DNA of 64,000 bases from positions 1 through 64,000 of the forward strand of contig NZ_BOMS01000131.1 of the NCBI RefSeq assembly GCF_016862315.1, in the 5' to 3' direction. Within the stretch, counting starts at the first letter, position 1. The number at the start of each line of letters is the position of its first letter. Under the pieces are notes generated by a model. That model saw only the letters and a list, made by a program, of their open reading frames with translations, ran no database searches and was not told the origin of the DNA. This document shows positions 44,146 to 53,861 of this stretch, piece by piece. Position numbers and translations under genes: made by a program. Origin of the DNA: Actinoplanes palleronii (lineage in GTDB: Bacteria > Actinomycetota > Actinomycetes > Mycobacteriales > Micromonosporaceae).

Positions 44146-44872
44146 CGGTGTCCCCGGTGCCGAGGTACGCCTCGATGACCAGCGGGTCGTTCGCCACCTC
44201 GGCGGGCAGCCCGTCGGCGATCTTGCGGCCGTGGTCGAGGACGACGACCCGGTCGGAGAGGCTCATCAGGGCGTGCATCACGTGCTCGATCATGATGATC
44301 GCGGTGCCGCGGTCGCGGATCTGCCGGATCAGCGCGACGAACCGGCCGGCCTCGACCGGGTTGAGCCCGGCCACGACCTCGTCGAGCAGCAGCACGCGCG
44401 GCCCGGTCGCCAGCGCCCGGGCGACCTCGAGGCGTTTGCGGCCGGCCAGGGTCAGCTCCCCGGGCAGCCGGTCCGCGCGGTCGGCCAGCCCGATGAACTC
44501 CAGGATCTCCGAGGCCGCCGCCCGCGGGTCGCGCCGGGTGCCGCCGGGCCGGCCGTAGTGGTGCCCGACCAGGACGTTCTCCAGCACGGTGAGCCGGGCG
44601 AACGGCCGGACGATCTGGTGGGTGCGGCAGACGCCGAGGTGGACCGAGCGGTGGGCGCGCTTGCCGCTCACCGGTTTTCCGTCGAGCAGCACCCGGCCGC
44701 CGGTGGGCCGGATCGACCCGGCCGCGACCGAGAACAGGGTGGTCTTGCCGGCGCCGTTCGGGCCGATCAGGCCGAGGATCTCGCCCTCGTCGAGGTGGAA
44801 GTCGACCTCGTCGACGGCGCGCAGGCCACCGAAGTGCCGGCTGACGGACTCGCCGACCAGCAGGGCGCTCAC
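44138..44872 (-). CDS. livG: Branched-chain amino-acid ABC transporter ATPase LivG
   Basis: This 244-residue ATPase starts at the GTG at 44872 in a GTGA overlap with livM. Walker A is GPNGAGKTT and Walker B LLLDEVVAGLNPVE, typical of LivG. The signature motif reads LAGRKRLEVARAL rather than LSGGQ-like, with no canonical SGG; several LivG proteins show the same divergence. Confidence 0.93.
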   Translation of the reverse strand: MSALLVGESVSRHFGGLRAVDEVDFHLDEGEILGLIGPNGAGKTTLFSVAAGSIRPTGGRVLLDGKPVSGKRAHRSVHLGVCRTHQIVRPFARLTVLENVLVGHHYGRPGGTRRDPRAAASEILEFIGLADRADRLPGELTLAGRKRLEVARALATGPRVLLLDEVVAGLNPVEAGRFVALIRQIRDRGTAIIMIEHVMHALMSLSDRVVVLDHGRKIADGLPAEVANDPLVIEAYLGTGDTDA

Positions 44873-45858
44873 GTCGGGCGCCGATCGGCAGTGAGCGGCG
44901 CGCCCGATGACGCCGCGGTGGCCGGCCGGCGCAGCAGCAACCGGTGGACCCGCTGGACCAGGCCGGTCAGCCCGAGCGGTTCGAACAGGATGATCAGGAT
45001 CAGCAGGGCGCCGTACAGGCCGAGGTAGAGCTCGGAGTACGTGGCCAGCAGGAACTCCTGGATGATCACGAAGACGACGGCGCCCCAGACCGGGCCCAGC
45101 ACGGTGCCGATGCCGCCGATCACGGCCATCAGGATCAGCCCGATCGACCGGTCGAAGCTGAACATGTCCTGCGGGTCGATGAACGCCTGGTACGAGGCGT
45201 AGAAGCCGCCGCAGATCCCGACCATCGTGCCGGACAGGAACAGCACGAGGTCCTGGTACAACGTCGGGTTCACGCCGACGTCGCCGGCCGCGTCGACGTC
45301 CTCCTTGATCGCGGCCAGCCCCAGCCCGATCCGTGACCGCCGCAGCCCGTACGAGATCAGCACCGCGGCACCGAGCAGGTACAGGCCGTACCAATAAAGC
45401 TGGTATTTGGTGGGGTTGCCGGCCAGCGGCAGGGACAGTCCGGACGACCCGCCGGTGAAATCGGACCAGTACGTGGCGACCAGCCGGGTGGCCTCGCCGA
45501 CGCCGATGGTCGCGATGGAGAAGTATGGCCCGCGCAGCCGCAGCGTCGGATGGCCCCAGAGCAGCCCGAAGACCCCGGCGACCAGCCCGCCGGCCAGCCA
45601 GGCGACGACAAACGGCAGCCCGGACGACAGCATCAGCCGCGCGGCCACGAAACCGCCGACTCCGAACATGGCCGCGTGCCCGAAACTGATCTGGCCGACA
45701 TAACCGCCGAGCCAGTTCCAGGCCAGTGCCGCCGCCATGAACATGAAGGTCAGCCCGACGACGTCGTGGGTGTAGTCGCCGAGCGGCAGCACCAGCGGCG
45801 CGATCCACAGCAGCACCATGGCGGCCGCGAACACCAGCAGGAACCGCCACCGGCTCAC
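44869..45858 (-). CDS. livM: Branched-chain amino-acid ABC transporter permease LivM
   Basis: This 329-residue polytopic permease has GYVGQISFGHAAMFGVGGF and GRSRIGLGLAAIKEDVDAA-like coupling-loop sequence (SRIGLGLAAIKEDVDAAGDV), both LivM hallmarks. It overlaps livH and livG by 4 bases on each side. Confidence 0.95.
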   Translation of the reverse strand: MSRWRFLLVFAAAMVLLWIAPLVLPLGDYTHDVVGLTFMFMAAALAWNWLGGYVGQISFGHAAMFGVGGFVAARLMLSSGLPFVVAWLAGGLVAGVFGLLWGHPTLRLRGPYFSIATIGVGEATRLVATYWSDFTGGSSGLSLPLAGNPTKYQLYWYGLYLLGAAVLISYGLRRSRIGLGLAAIKEDVDAAGDVGVNPTLYQDLVLFLSGTMVGICGGFYASYQAFIDPQDMFSFDRSIGLILMAVIGGIGTVLGPVWGAVVFVIIQEFLLATYSELYLGLYGALLILIILFEPLGLTGLVQRVHRLLLRRPATAASSGAPLTADRRPT

Positions 45859-46730
45859 CGCAACACTCGCTGGCCGAACAACCCGCCCGGCCGCAGCACC
45901 AGCACCACGACCAGCAGCACGAAGCCGACCGCGGTGGTGAGATACGGCGGCACCGCGTAGACCGCGAACACCTCGGCGAACGCGAGCACCAGCGCGCCCA
46001 GCGCGATGCCCAGGATGCTGCCCAGCCCACCCAGCACGATGATCACGAAGCTCTTCAGCAGCTCGCCCGCGCCGAACGACGGGTTGATCGCGAACAGGGT
46101 CGACGCCAGCACGCCGGCCAGCCCGGCGAGCGCGGTGCCGAGTCCGAAAGTGAGCAGGTAGACCCGTTCCACGTTGATGCCGGCCAGGGTGCAGCTGTCC
46201 GGATTCTGCGCCACCGCGCGGATCGCCTTGCCCAGGTAGGTGCGGGTGAGCAGCAGGTGCAGCGCGATCAGGGCGATCACCGCCACGCCGAAGACGGCGA
46301 ACCGGGTGGCCGAGAAGCTCCCGCCCAGGATCCGCACCGACGAGGTCGCGTAAGCGGTGTGGATGACCTGCTCGTTACCGGTGAACAGCAGGTACACGAC
46401 GTTGCGGATGACCAGCCAGACGCCGAACAGCAGCAGCAGCGACTGCACCGCGCCGGCCGGGCCGCGCGGCAGGAACCGGACCAGGCCCAGGTAGATGCCC
46501 ATCCCGAGGATGAAGAACAGCACCAGTACGACCGGAATGGCGGCGAACGGGTCGACGGCGAAGCGGTCGAACAGCTGCCACGTCACGTACGCCGAGGCCA
46601 TGATGATGCCGCCGTGCGCCAGGTTGACGATGCGCAGCACCCCGTAGATCAGCCCGAGGCCGTACGCCATGGCCGCGTAGAACCCGGCGAGCAGCACCGC
46701 CGAGACGGCGAGGACGACCACCTCTCCCAT
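45855..46730 (-). CDS. livH: Branched-chain amino-acid ABC transporter permease LivH
   Basis: This 291-residue permease has GLGLIYGVLRIVNLAHGGII near the N-terminus and GKAIRAVAQNPDSCTLAGIN, the typical LivH coupling loop. It pairs with LivM and is 7 bases downstream of the binding-protein gene. Confidence 0.95.
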   Translation of the reverse strand: MGEVVVLAVSAVLLAGFYAAMAYGLGLIYGVLRIVNLAHGGIIMASAYVTWQLFDRFAVDPFAAIPVVLVLFFILGMGIYLGLVRFLPRGPAGAVQSLLLLFGVWLVIRNVVYLLFTGNEQVIHTAYATSSVRILGGSFSATRFAVFGVAVIALIALHLLLTRTYLGKAIRAVAQNPDSCTLAGINVERVYLLTFGLGTALAGLAGVLASTLFAINPSFGAGELLKSFVIIVLGGLGSILGIALGALVLAFAEVFAVYAVPPYLTTAVGFVLLVVVLVLRPGGLFGQRVLR

Positions 46731-46737
46731 GCGCGGA

Positions 46738-48006
46738 TCAGCCCTTGCAGGCCGGGTTCGGCGCGACGCCGGTGCCGGTCGCCACGTCCGCCGGGTAGAT
46801 GATCGGCGACGAGCCGTCCGGCAGGTTCTGCTGCACCACGAACGGGTAGTCGGCCTGACCGCCCTTGTCCGCGGGATAGCTGAGCGTGCCGCCGGGCAGG
46901 ATCGAGTCCATGCGCAGCGCGGAGAGCTTCGCGCGGACCTGCTCCTTGTCGACCGTGCCGGCCTGGGCGATCGCGGTGAACAGCGACCGGGCCGCCTCGT
47001 AGCCCAGCGCCTGGTACCACTCCGGGTCGGTGCCGTACTTGGCGGTGAACTTGTCGACGAACTCCTTGTTGAGCCCGGCGTTGCCCAGCTGCTTGTTCCA
47101 CCACACCGCGGACAGGATGTAGTTCACCCCGTCGGCGCCGAGCGCGCTGCGGGCGTCCGACTCGGTGCCCCGGGCGCCGTAGGTGAGCACCTTGGAGCAC
47201 ATGTCCGAGCTGAGGTACTGCCGCTGCATGGTGATGAAGTCGGGCAGGTGCGCGTCGACCATCAGCAGGTCGGCGTGGGCGGCGCGGACCCGGCTGAGGA
47301 TCGCCGAGAAGTCCTTGCCGTCCAGCGCGAACGACTCGTCCGTGACGACCTGGTAGCCGCCGCTGTGCGCGGCGGTGAAGTCCTGCACGCCCTTGCGGAA
47401 GTCCTTGCCGTGCGAGGTGTTCTCCCAGACGATCGCGACCCGGGCCGGTTTGGGCAGCTTGCCGGCCGCCTGCTGCTGATCGATCCAGGACATCTCGGTG
47501 CTCGCCAGGTTCGCCACCGGTGCCAGGGTGCCGAACACCCAGGTGAAGCCCTTGGCGTAGATCGAGGTCGCGGCGCCACCGCCGTTCACGTACGGGATCT
47601 TGTTCTGCTCGGCGACGGTGCTCTGCGCCTCGACGACGGCCGTCGAGTACGTACCCAAGAAGAAGTTGACTTTGTCCTGCGTGATCAGGCGTTGCGCGAG
47701 GTTGACCGCTTTGGCCTGGTCGGTGGTGTCGTCCAGCAGGTTCAGCCGGACCGGCACCTTCGTGCCGCCCAGGTCGATGCCGCCGTCGGCGTTCTCCAGC
47801 TCGACGGCGAGCTCGTAGCCCTGCTTGAACCGGCCGCCGGTCTTCGACTCGGTGCCGGTCAGCGGCAGCGTCGAGCCGATCACGATGGTGTCGGGGATCG
47901 TGGTGGCGCCGGAGTCGCGGTTGTCGTCGCGGTCGGGCACGCAGCCGGCCAGGACCAGGACGGCCACGCCGAGCAGGACGGTCGAGTGTCGCGGGGATCG
48001 GGTCAC
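46738..48006 (-). CDS. livK: Branched-chain amino-acid type substrate-binding lipoprotein
   Basis: This 422-residue exported protein has lipobox VLAGC (Cys near residue 22) and a periplasmic-binding-protein-6-like domain (TIVIGSTLPLTGTESKTGG to the end). It is the first gene of the liv operon. Ligands of this group include amino acids, amides and urea, so specificity is open. The A/T-rich upstream stretch at 48080-48110 contains TTGACA on the minus strand and may be the promoter. Confidence 0.92.
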   Translation of the reverse strand: MTRSPRHSTVLLGVAVLVLAGCVPDRDDNRDSGATTIPDTIVIGSTLPLTGTESKTGGRFKQGYELAVELENADGGIDLGGTKVPVRLNLLDDTTDQAKAVNLAQRLITQDKVNFFLGTYSTAVVEAQSTVAEQNKIPYVNGGGAATSIYAKGFTWVFGTLAPVANLASTEMSWIDQQQAAGKLPKPARVAIVWENTSHGKDFRKGVQDFTAAHSGGYQVVTDESFALDGKDFSAILSRVRAAHADLLMVDAHLPDFITMQRQYLSSDMCSKVLTYGARGTESDARSALGADGVNYILSAVWWNKQLGNAGLNKEFVDKFTAKYGTDPEWYQALGYEAARSLFTAIAQAGTVDKEQVRAKLSALRMDSILPGGTLSYPADKGGQADYPFVVQQNLPDGSSPIIYPADVATGTGVAPNPACKG

Positions 48007-48171
48007 GGCAGATCCTTTCCGGACGCGACGGCGTCCGAGGACGCGGCGACGTCGCGGTGACCCCGTCGGCGAGACTACCCTTTCAATCTATGACTATCGA
48101 TGTCAAGGTGCCGGTCCGGCCCCGGAGCGCCGGACACCGGGCGGTGTCCGGCGCCGTGCCGGTGGTGCCGG

Positions 48172-49392
48172 TCAGTGATGGTGCACCGCGAACGTGTGGT
48201 AGCCGCCGCCGTCGGGCAGGGTGAAGCCGTCCGCCCAGACCTCGGTCGCCGAGCCGGGCACCGCGCTGACGCCGCGCAGCACCGGTGGCCCGTCAGCGCC
48301 CACCGGGGTGGTCTCGGCCGTCCACGCCGTGCCGTTGAAGTGCAGGATCGACGCGCTGCCGGCCGGTCCGGCGGCCCAGACACTGCTCGCCGCGCTCGCC
48401 GTCACGGCGGCCAGCGAGCCGTTCCCGGTGTCCGGCAGGGTGGCGACCGACCACGCGCTGCCGTTGAAGTGCATCGCGATCGGCTTGTCGGGCTGGAACG
48501 AGCCACTGACGGTGTCGACGGTGTTGCCGACCGCCCAGACGTCGGACGCCGAGATCGCCGTGACGCCGTTGAGGGTCTGCCGGACCCCGTTGAGCGGGCT
48601 CGGCGTGGCCGGGTTCGGGCTCGGTACGACCGTCCACGCCGTACCGTTGAAGTGCAGGGTGAACGTGTAACTGTTGCTCGCCGTGCCCTTGGCGGACTGG
48701 AAGAAGCCGACCGCCCAGATGTCGGTCGCGGACCGGGCCGAGACCGCGGACAGGGTGCTGCCGGTGAACGTGGTGCCGGCCGGCGCCACCGGGTCCGGCG
48801 CCGGGACGATCGTCCAGGCCGATCCGGTCCAGTGCTCGATCAGCGCGCGATTGGCCTCACTGCGGCCGACCGCCCAGGCGTCACCGCCGCCCAGGTTCTC
48901 GACCCCGAACAGGATCGATTTCGCGCCGCCGGTCGTGGCCGGGGTCGGCACGACGGTCCAGCCGCTGCCGTCCCAGTGCGCCGCCAGTGGGTCGGTGTGG
49001 GCGAAACCGGTCCGGTTGGTCGAGCCGACCGCCCAGACGTCGTTCGCGCCGGCCGCCGAGACGGCGTTCAGCTTCTCGTCGAATCGCACCACGTTCGGTG
49101 TGGGCGTCCGGGACCAGGCCGAGCCGTTCCAGTGTTCGGCGAGCATGACCTGGCCGTCGTCGTCGTTCGGGCCGAGGAAGTTGCCGACCGCCCAGGCGTC
49201 GGTACCGGTCCGGGCGTCCACGGCGTTGAGAACGTTGGAGAACGCCGCCTTCAGCGGGGACGGGTCCACCGTCGGCGTGATCACCCAGGCGGGCGCGGCC
49301 GAGGCGGTACCGGCGAGGAGAACGGCGACGCCGGCGGCGGGCAGCAGCACCGCCGCCCGGCGGGTCAGTGAATTGACGGTATGCATCTGCAT
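48172..49392 (-). CDS. Secreted beta-propeller-like repeat protein
   Basis: This 406-residue protein starts at the ATG at 49392 after AGGGAGA. It has a signal peptide (AVLLPAAGVAVLLAGTASA), then seven or so repeats of about 55 residues with HWNGSAWSRTPTP-type and DVWAVG-type blades, typical of secreted actinomycete propellers. It probably binds a ligand or surface. It lies downstream of the SARP-AAA regulator on the same strand, 77 bases away. Confidence 0.8.
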   Translation of the reverse strand: MQMHTVNSLTRRAAVLLPAAGVAVLLAGTASAAPAWVITPTVDPSPLKAAFSNVLNAVDARTGTDAWAVGNFLGPNDDDGQVMLAEHWNGSAWSRTPTPNVVRFDEKLNAVSAAGANDVWAVGSTNRTGFAHTDPLAAHWDGSGWTVVPTPATTGGAKSILFGVENLGGGDAWAVGRSEANRALIEHWTGSAWTIVPAPDPVAPAGTTFTGSTLSAVSARSATDIWAVGFFQSAKGTASNSYTFTLHFNGTAWTVVPSPNPATPSPLNGVRQTLNGVTAISASDVWAVGNTVDTVSGSFQPDKPIAMHFNGSAWSVATLPDTGNGSLAAVTASAASSVWAAGPAGSASILHFNGTAWTAETTPVGADGPPVLRGVSAVPGSATEVWADGFTLPDGGGYHTFAVHHH

Positions 49393-49469
49393 GGATCTCC
49401 CTGCAGTGCTGGAGCTCCACCAGCCTGGCCGCAGGCTCTGGCGCGGCGCTGAAACCGGCCTGGAACCGT

Positions 49470-51965
49470 TCAACCCGGCACTGCGGCGAGCAGGCGCTGC
49501 CGGGCCAGATCCGCCGCCGGGGTGGCGCCGAGGGCGGTGAACACGCCCAGCGCCTCGCGCAGCGACGCCTCGTCGCCCACGTCGAGCAGCGCCAGCGCGG
49601 CGTCGTACTCGCACCCCAGGTCGGCCAGCAGCCGGGCGGCCTTGGCCGGGTCACCGCCCGCCAGCAGGCTGTACGGTTCGGCGAGCGGCCCCCGCGGCGG
49701 GCGCGCCGACCCGGTGCGCCGCAGCCACGCCGCGACCTCACCGAGCAGCCAGGGGTCGCCGCCGGTGACGGCGTCGTCGGCCGACTCGGCGGCGCGGACG
49801 GCCTCCGCCCACCGGCCCTCGAGCCAGTACGCCTCGGCCCGGGCCAGCAGGGCGGGAACGAGGTGCTGCGGCTCGTTCGTCGCGGACGCCATCGTGGCCG
49901 CCTCGCCGAGCATCCGCCAGCGGTCCGGCTCACCCCGCCGGGCCGCGATCACACCCGTGCGGATCAGGCCGTAGAGCCGGTGGGCCGGGGACGGGCCGGC
50001 GCCGGCGAGCAGCGCGCGGGTGGCGATGACGGTGTCGATCCACCGGCCCCGGCGCACCATGACGGTGGCCTGCTCGCCACGCAACCCGATGGCGTCCGCG
50101 GTGAGGCCGACGAACCGCGACGCGCGTTCCAGCTGGGCCGCCGCCTCCCGATGACTGCCCAGGGCGTGGGCGTGCCGGGCGGCCGCCGGGGCGTACGCGA
50201 GCACCGCCGCCGCGTCGCCGGCCGCCTCGGCGTGGAACGCCAGCCGCGCGTCGTCGTCACACCCGCCGTCCCGCAGGGCGGCGAGGATGCGCCCGTGCAC
50301 GGCCGCCGCGTGATGCGGCGGCACCGAGGCGGCCACCGCCTGCCGGGCGATCTCGTGCCGGAACCGGAGCCAGCCCCCGTCGGTGCGCAGCAGCCCGGAG
50401 ACCAGCAGGTCGTCGGTGAGCCGGGACGAGGCTCCGGCGACCGCCACGAGCAGGCGCGGGTCCACCCGTGTCCCGATCAGCGCCGCGACGTCCAGCACCT
50501 CGCGGGCGGCCGGTTCGAGGCGGCCGGCCCGGGCCAGCACCGCGTCGAGCACGCAGGCCGGGAGCGAGGTGCTGCCCGCGCGCAGCACCTCGGTCACGTA
50601 GAACGGGTTGCCGCCGGTCAACCGGTGCAGTTCGGCCGGGTCGACGCCACTGCCCGCGGCCATGGTCCGCACGGCGGCCGGCGACAGCGGATCCAGCGTG
50701 ACCCGCCGGGTCGTCCGGTGCGAGGCGAGATCACCGAGCGCGACCCGGAGCCGGTCGCCGCTCCCGATCCCGTCGTCGCGGTACGTGACGACCAGCAGCA
50801 CCGCGGCGTCGCGCAGTCGCCGGGCCAGGTAGCGGAGCAGGTCCAGGGTGGCCTCGTCGGCCCAGTGCACGTCCTCCACCACCACGACGTCCAGGCCGGG
50901 TGAGGCGGTGAGCTGTTTCAACAGGGAACGGAACAGGTGGTCACGGTCGGCGTCGGCGTCGAGCAGCTCGCCGCCGAGCTGGCCGGCCAGGTCGTGCAGC
51001 GGGCCGAGCGGGCGTGGCGTGAACAGCCCGTCGCAGGCGCTCCACAGCCAGCGCGCATCGGGCAGCTCGTGGCGCAGCCGTTCGACCAGGGCGGCTTTGC
51101 CCACGCCGGCCTCGCCCGCGATCAGCGCGACCCGGCCCTCACCGTGCCGGGCCTCGGCGGCCAGCGCGGTCAGCGTCGCCAGCGGCGCCTCGCGTTCCAG
51201 CAGCGGACCGGCCGGTTCCGCCGTCTCCACCGGCCGGTCCAGGGACGGATCCTGACGCAGGATCGCCGTCTCGAGCTCGCGCAGCGCCGGCGAGGGGTCA
51301 ACGGCCAGCTCGTCCAGCAGCGCCTGGCGGATCCGGCGGTACGCGGCCAGCGCGTCGGCCTGCCGGCCGCTGCGGTAGAGCGCCAGGATCAGCAGGGCGC
51401 AGGCCTCCTCGTCGAGCGGGTGCGCGGCCACCAGCTCCTCCAGCGGCGGCACCGCCGCGGCGCTGCGGTCCTGCGCCAGCTGCGTCTCGGCCAGCATCCG
51501 CAGCGCCTGGCGGCGCAGGTGCTCCAGCCGGGCGGTCTGCCCCTGCAGCCAGGGACCGGGGGCCACGTCGGCCAGCGGCCGTCCACGCCAGAGCGACAGG
51601 GCCTCGTGCAGCAGCCCCGCCCGCGTCTCGCCCGGCGCCTGCCCGGCCTCGCCGATCAGACGCTCGACGTCGGCCACGTCGGTGCCGACCCGGGCCGGGT
51701 CCAGCAGGTATCCCGGTGACTGGGGCACGATCGTGTGCCGGCCGCCGAGCAGCCGGCGCAGATGGGAGATGTGGCTCTGCAGCGTGTTGAGCGGCGTGGC
51801 CGGCGGGGTGTCGCCCCACAGCGCGTCGGCGAGCCGGTCGGTGCTGACGATCTCGCCGCGGTGCAGCGCGAGCATCGCCAGCACCGCCTTGCGGCGCGAG
51901 CCACTGACCGGGCGGGTCTGCCCGCCCACCACGATGTCCACCGGTCCGAGAACCCGCACCCGCAC
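49470..51965 (-). CDS. SARP-type regulator with AAA ATPase domain
   Basis: This is an 831-residue regulator. A winged-helix DNA-binding domain (about residues 1-90) and an activation domain (about 95-240) match SARP proteins; an AAA-16-like ATPase (about 255-480) and a helical C-terminal half follow. The Walker A reads GEAGVGKAAL, with Ala in place of the usual Thr/Ser after Lys, which may weaken nucleotide hydrolysis. Walker B-like VVVEDVHWADEATLDLL is intact. Its likely targets are the adjacent secreted proteins at 48172 and 52026 (inference). Confidence 0.9.
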   Translation of the reverse strand: MRVRVLGPVDIVVGGQTRPVSGSRRKAVLAMLALHRGEIVSTDRLADALWGDTPPATPLNTLQSHISHLRRLLGGRHTIVPQSPGYLLDPARVGTDVADVERLIGEAGQAPGETRAGLLHEALSLWRGRPLADVAPGPWLQGQTARLEHLRRQALRMLAETQLAQDRSAAAVPPLEELVAAHPLDEEACALLILALYRSGRQADALAAYRRIRQALLDELAVDPSPALRELETAILRQDPSLDRPVETAEPAGPLLEREAPLATLTALAAEARHGEGRVALIAGEAGVGKAALVERLRHELPDARWLWSACDGLFTPRPLGPLHDLAGQLGGELLDADADRDHLFRSLLKQLTASPGLDVVVVEDVHWADEATLDLLRYLARRLRDAAVLLVVTYRDDGIGSGDRLRVALGDLASHRTTRRVTLDPLSPAAVRTMAAGSGVDPAELHRLTGGNPFYVTEVLRAGSTSLPACVLDAVLARAGRLEPAAREVLDVAALIGTRVDPRLLVAVAGASSRLTDDLLVSGLLRTDGGWLRFRHEIARQAVAASVPPHHAAAVHGRILAALRDGGCDDDARLAFHAEAAGDAAAVLAYAPAAARHAHALGSHREAAAQLERASRFVGLTADAIGLRGEQATVMVRRGRWIDTVIATRALLAGAGPSPAHRLYGLIRTGVIAARRGEPDRWRMLGEAATMASATNEPQHLVPALLARAEAYWLEGRWAEAVRAAESADDAVTGGDPWLLGEVAAWLRRTGSARPPRGPLAEPYSLLAGGDPAKAARLLADLGCEYDAALALLDVGDEASLREALGVFTALGATPAADLARQRLLAAVPG

Positions 51966-52025
51966 GGCCCCACTGTAGGTGGGACCGTGCGACCGAACAG
52001 TCGGATCTTGTACGGCACTATCCGG

Positions 52026-52988
52026 TCACGGCGTCAGCACGGCGGTGCGCTCACAACCCACGAACGTGTCCGGCGTGCCCGGCACCAGCCGGGTGTCGGA
52101 GGTGCACTGGTCGGCGCCGGCGCCGCCGTCGAGGGTGCCGCCGCCGTCCGCGGTGAGCTGGTCGTCGCCGCCGAGACCCTGGACCTGGTCGTGGCCACCG
52201 GAGCCGTCGATGACGTTCGCGCCGGCGTTGCCGATCAGCACGTCGTCGGCGTGGGTGCCGTTCAGGTTCTCCACGTCCGAGGCGATGGTGTCCCGGGCAC
52301 CGGCCGCGCCGTCCTCGGAGCTGCCGTCGTCGCCGGTCGCGCCGTCCAGGTCGGCCCGGATCCCGAGCCGGTTGCCCACCTCGTCGTAGGTGGCGGTGTC
52401 GGACCCGGCGCCGCCCTGCAGCGTGTCGCCACCGAACCCGCCGTTGAGCGTGTCGGCGCCCGAGCCGCCGGTCAGCCGGTCGGTGCCGTCGCCGCCGCGC
52501 AGCAGCGACGCGATGGCCGTGGCGTTGGTGATCGTGTCGTCGCCGTCCAGGCCGCGCACCGAGATGCTGAAGACGTTCCCGGCCGCTTGGCAGCGGGCCT
52601 GGTGCACGGTCACCAGCGTGCAGCCGGCACCGGCGGTGAGAGTGGACATCGGATTGTCGACGGTCAGGAACCCGCCGCTGACGCTGACGGTCACCTGGTC
52701 CTTGATGCCGGGCAGCGTGTCGTACTTGAGGACTCCCGCGGACCGCACCACACCGGGCTGGCAGTCGCCGTAGCAGCCCGGCACCGCCGCGGTCGCCGGC
52801 TGTGCCGCGGTCGCGGGTTGTGCCGCGGTCGCGGGTTGTGCCGCGGTCGCGGGTTGTGCCGCGGTCGCGGGTTGTGCCGCGGTCGCGGGCTGGGCCAGCG
52901 CGAGCGGGCCGGCGCCGGCCAGCGCGAGGCCGGCGACCGCCGCGAACAGCCGGCCCGGTACCCGCAGATGTCGATCGTGACTGAACAT
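52026..52988 (-). CDS. Secreted RTX-type calcium-binding protein with hexapeptide repeat
   Basis: This 320-residue secreted protein starts at the ATG at 52988 after GGGGGAG. The signal peptide (LFAAVAGLALAGAGPLALA) leads into six copies of QPATAA. A Cys-containing domain (VPGCYGDCQPG, AGCTLV, ARCQAAG) follows, then Gly/Asp RTX repeats (LRGGDGTDRLTGGSGADTL). It resembles the RTX protein at 8214. The 18-bp tandem repeat encoding QPATAA could vary in copy number. Confidence 0.82.
   Translation of the reverse strand: MFSHDRHLRVPGRLFAAVAGLALAGAGPLALAQPATAAQPATAAQPATAAQPATAAQPATAAQPATAAVPGCYGDCQPGVVRSAGVLKYDTLPGIKDQVTVSVSGGFLTVDNPMSTLTAGAGCTLVTVHQARCQAAGNVFSISVRGLDGDDTITNATAIASLLRGGDGTDRLTGGSGADTLNGGFGGDTLQGGAGSDTATYDEVGNRLGIRADLDGATGDDGSSEDGAAGARDTIASDVENLNGTHADDVLIGNAGANVIDGSGGHDQVQGLGGDDQLTADGGGTLDGGAGADQCTSDTRLVPGTPDTFVGCERTAVLTP
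52794..52890. repeat. 18-bp tandem repeat encoding QPATAA
   Basis: At least five consecutive near-identical units of GCCGCGGTCGCGGGTTGT (plus strand) encode repeated QPATAA immediately after the signal peptide core. The units are almost identical at DNA level, implying recent expansion and likely length variation. Confidence 0.85.
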
Positions 52989-53073
52989 GTGCTCCCCCAG
53001 GGACGCTCTCGGAAACGTTCCCGGAACGGTCGCAGCCGGCGCTGAAGGGGCGCTGACCCGCCGTTGAAACGCC

Positions 53074-53592
53074 CTACCCCGGGCGGCTGGTGAGGTAGCC
53101 GAGCACGAGCGCTGTCCACCACGCCAGCTGGGAGAGCACCGTGACGGCCGCGGACCGGGCCAGCAGGGCACGCGGTGGCTCGGGGTGGCGGCTCAACTCG
53201 TGCAGCAGGCGGCCCGCGTACACGCCGTTCAGGCCGACGACCAGCACGGCCACGGACTTCAGATCGGCGGGCAGGCCGAGGAAGAGCCCGGAGACCAGCA
53301 GCCCGGCGAACCCCGCCCAGATCGGGACGTGCGCGCCCTGCGCGGTGCGCAGCACGTCGGCGAACGTCCGCCGCCCGGCCAGCCAGAGCAGCCCGAACCA
53401 GTCGACGAGCAGCACCGCGCCGAAGCCGGTGACCATCGAACCGAGGTGCACGAACAGCGCGACGTCGTGCACCGCCCCGGCGGTCCGGGCACGCGGGGCG
53501 GCGGCCAGCACCACCAGCCAGCACGCCACGACGACGGCGCCCTGCAGCGCGGGGGAGGCGGGACGGCGGTGCCGGCCGGATACAACGGTCAC
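53074..53592 (-). CDS. Membrane protein, unknown function
   Basis: This 172-residue protein has five hydrophobic segments, including VACWLVVLAAAP, FVHLGSMVTGFGAVLLVDWFGLL and LAWWTALVLGYL. The histidine-containing HDVALFVHLG in a membrane-entry position recalls CopD/DUF2214-like proteins, but I cannot assign it. It is upstream of the RTX gene on the same strand. Confidence 0.65.
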   Translation of the reverse strand: MTVVSGRHRRPASPALQGAVVVACWLVVLAAAPRARTAGAVHDVALFVHLGSMVTGFGAVLLVDWFGLLWLAGRRTFADVLRTAQGAHVPIWAGFAGLLVSGLFLGLPADLKSVAVLVVGLNGVYAGRLLHELSRHPEPPRALLARSAAVTVLSQLAWWTALVLGYLTSRPG

Positions 53593-53785
53593 GCATGGGA
53601 GACGGCCGCTCCGCGTCCGGACAACACAAACTGACCGACGTTCGGCGCGCGGTGGTCCCGGCTGACGACCGACATTGTGCGGTACGTATACGGAGCGCCC
53701 GTCCGCAGGCTACGAGCCGAGTCCCGTGGTGGTCTCACGCGACACCGCCCCGACTCCAGACCGCAGCGCGCCTCCCGCCCCGCGG

Positions 53786-53840
53786 CGGCTGGCTCCCAGG
53801 GGTGCGTCGAACCCCGGGAGGCACCCCTGAAAGCCAGCCG
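53786..53840. terminator. Nested hairpin, possible terminator
   Basis: CGGCTGGCT (53786-53794) pairs with AGCCAGCCG (53832-53840), and inside it CAGGGGTGC (53797-53805) pairs with GCACCCCTG (53821-53829). The layout resembles the long inverted repeat at 2391. It lies beyond any adjacent gene end, so a role in termination is uncertain. Confidence 0.5.
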
Positions 53841-53861
53841 GTGACCCGGAGGCGTGCCGCG

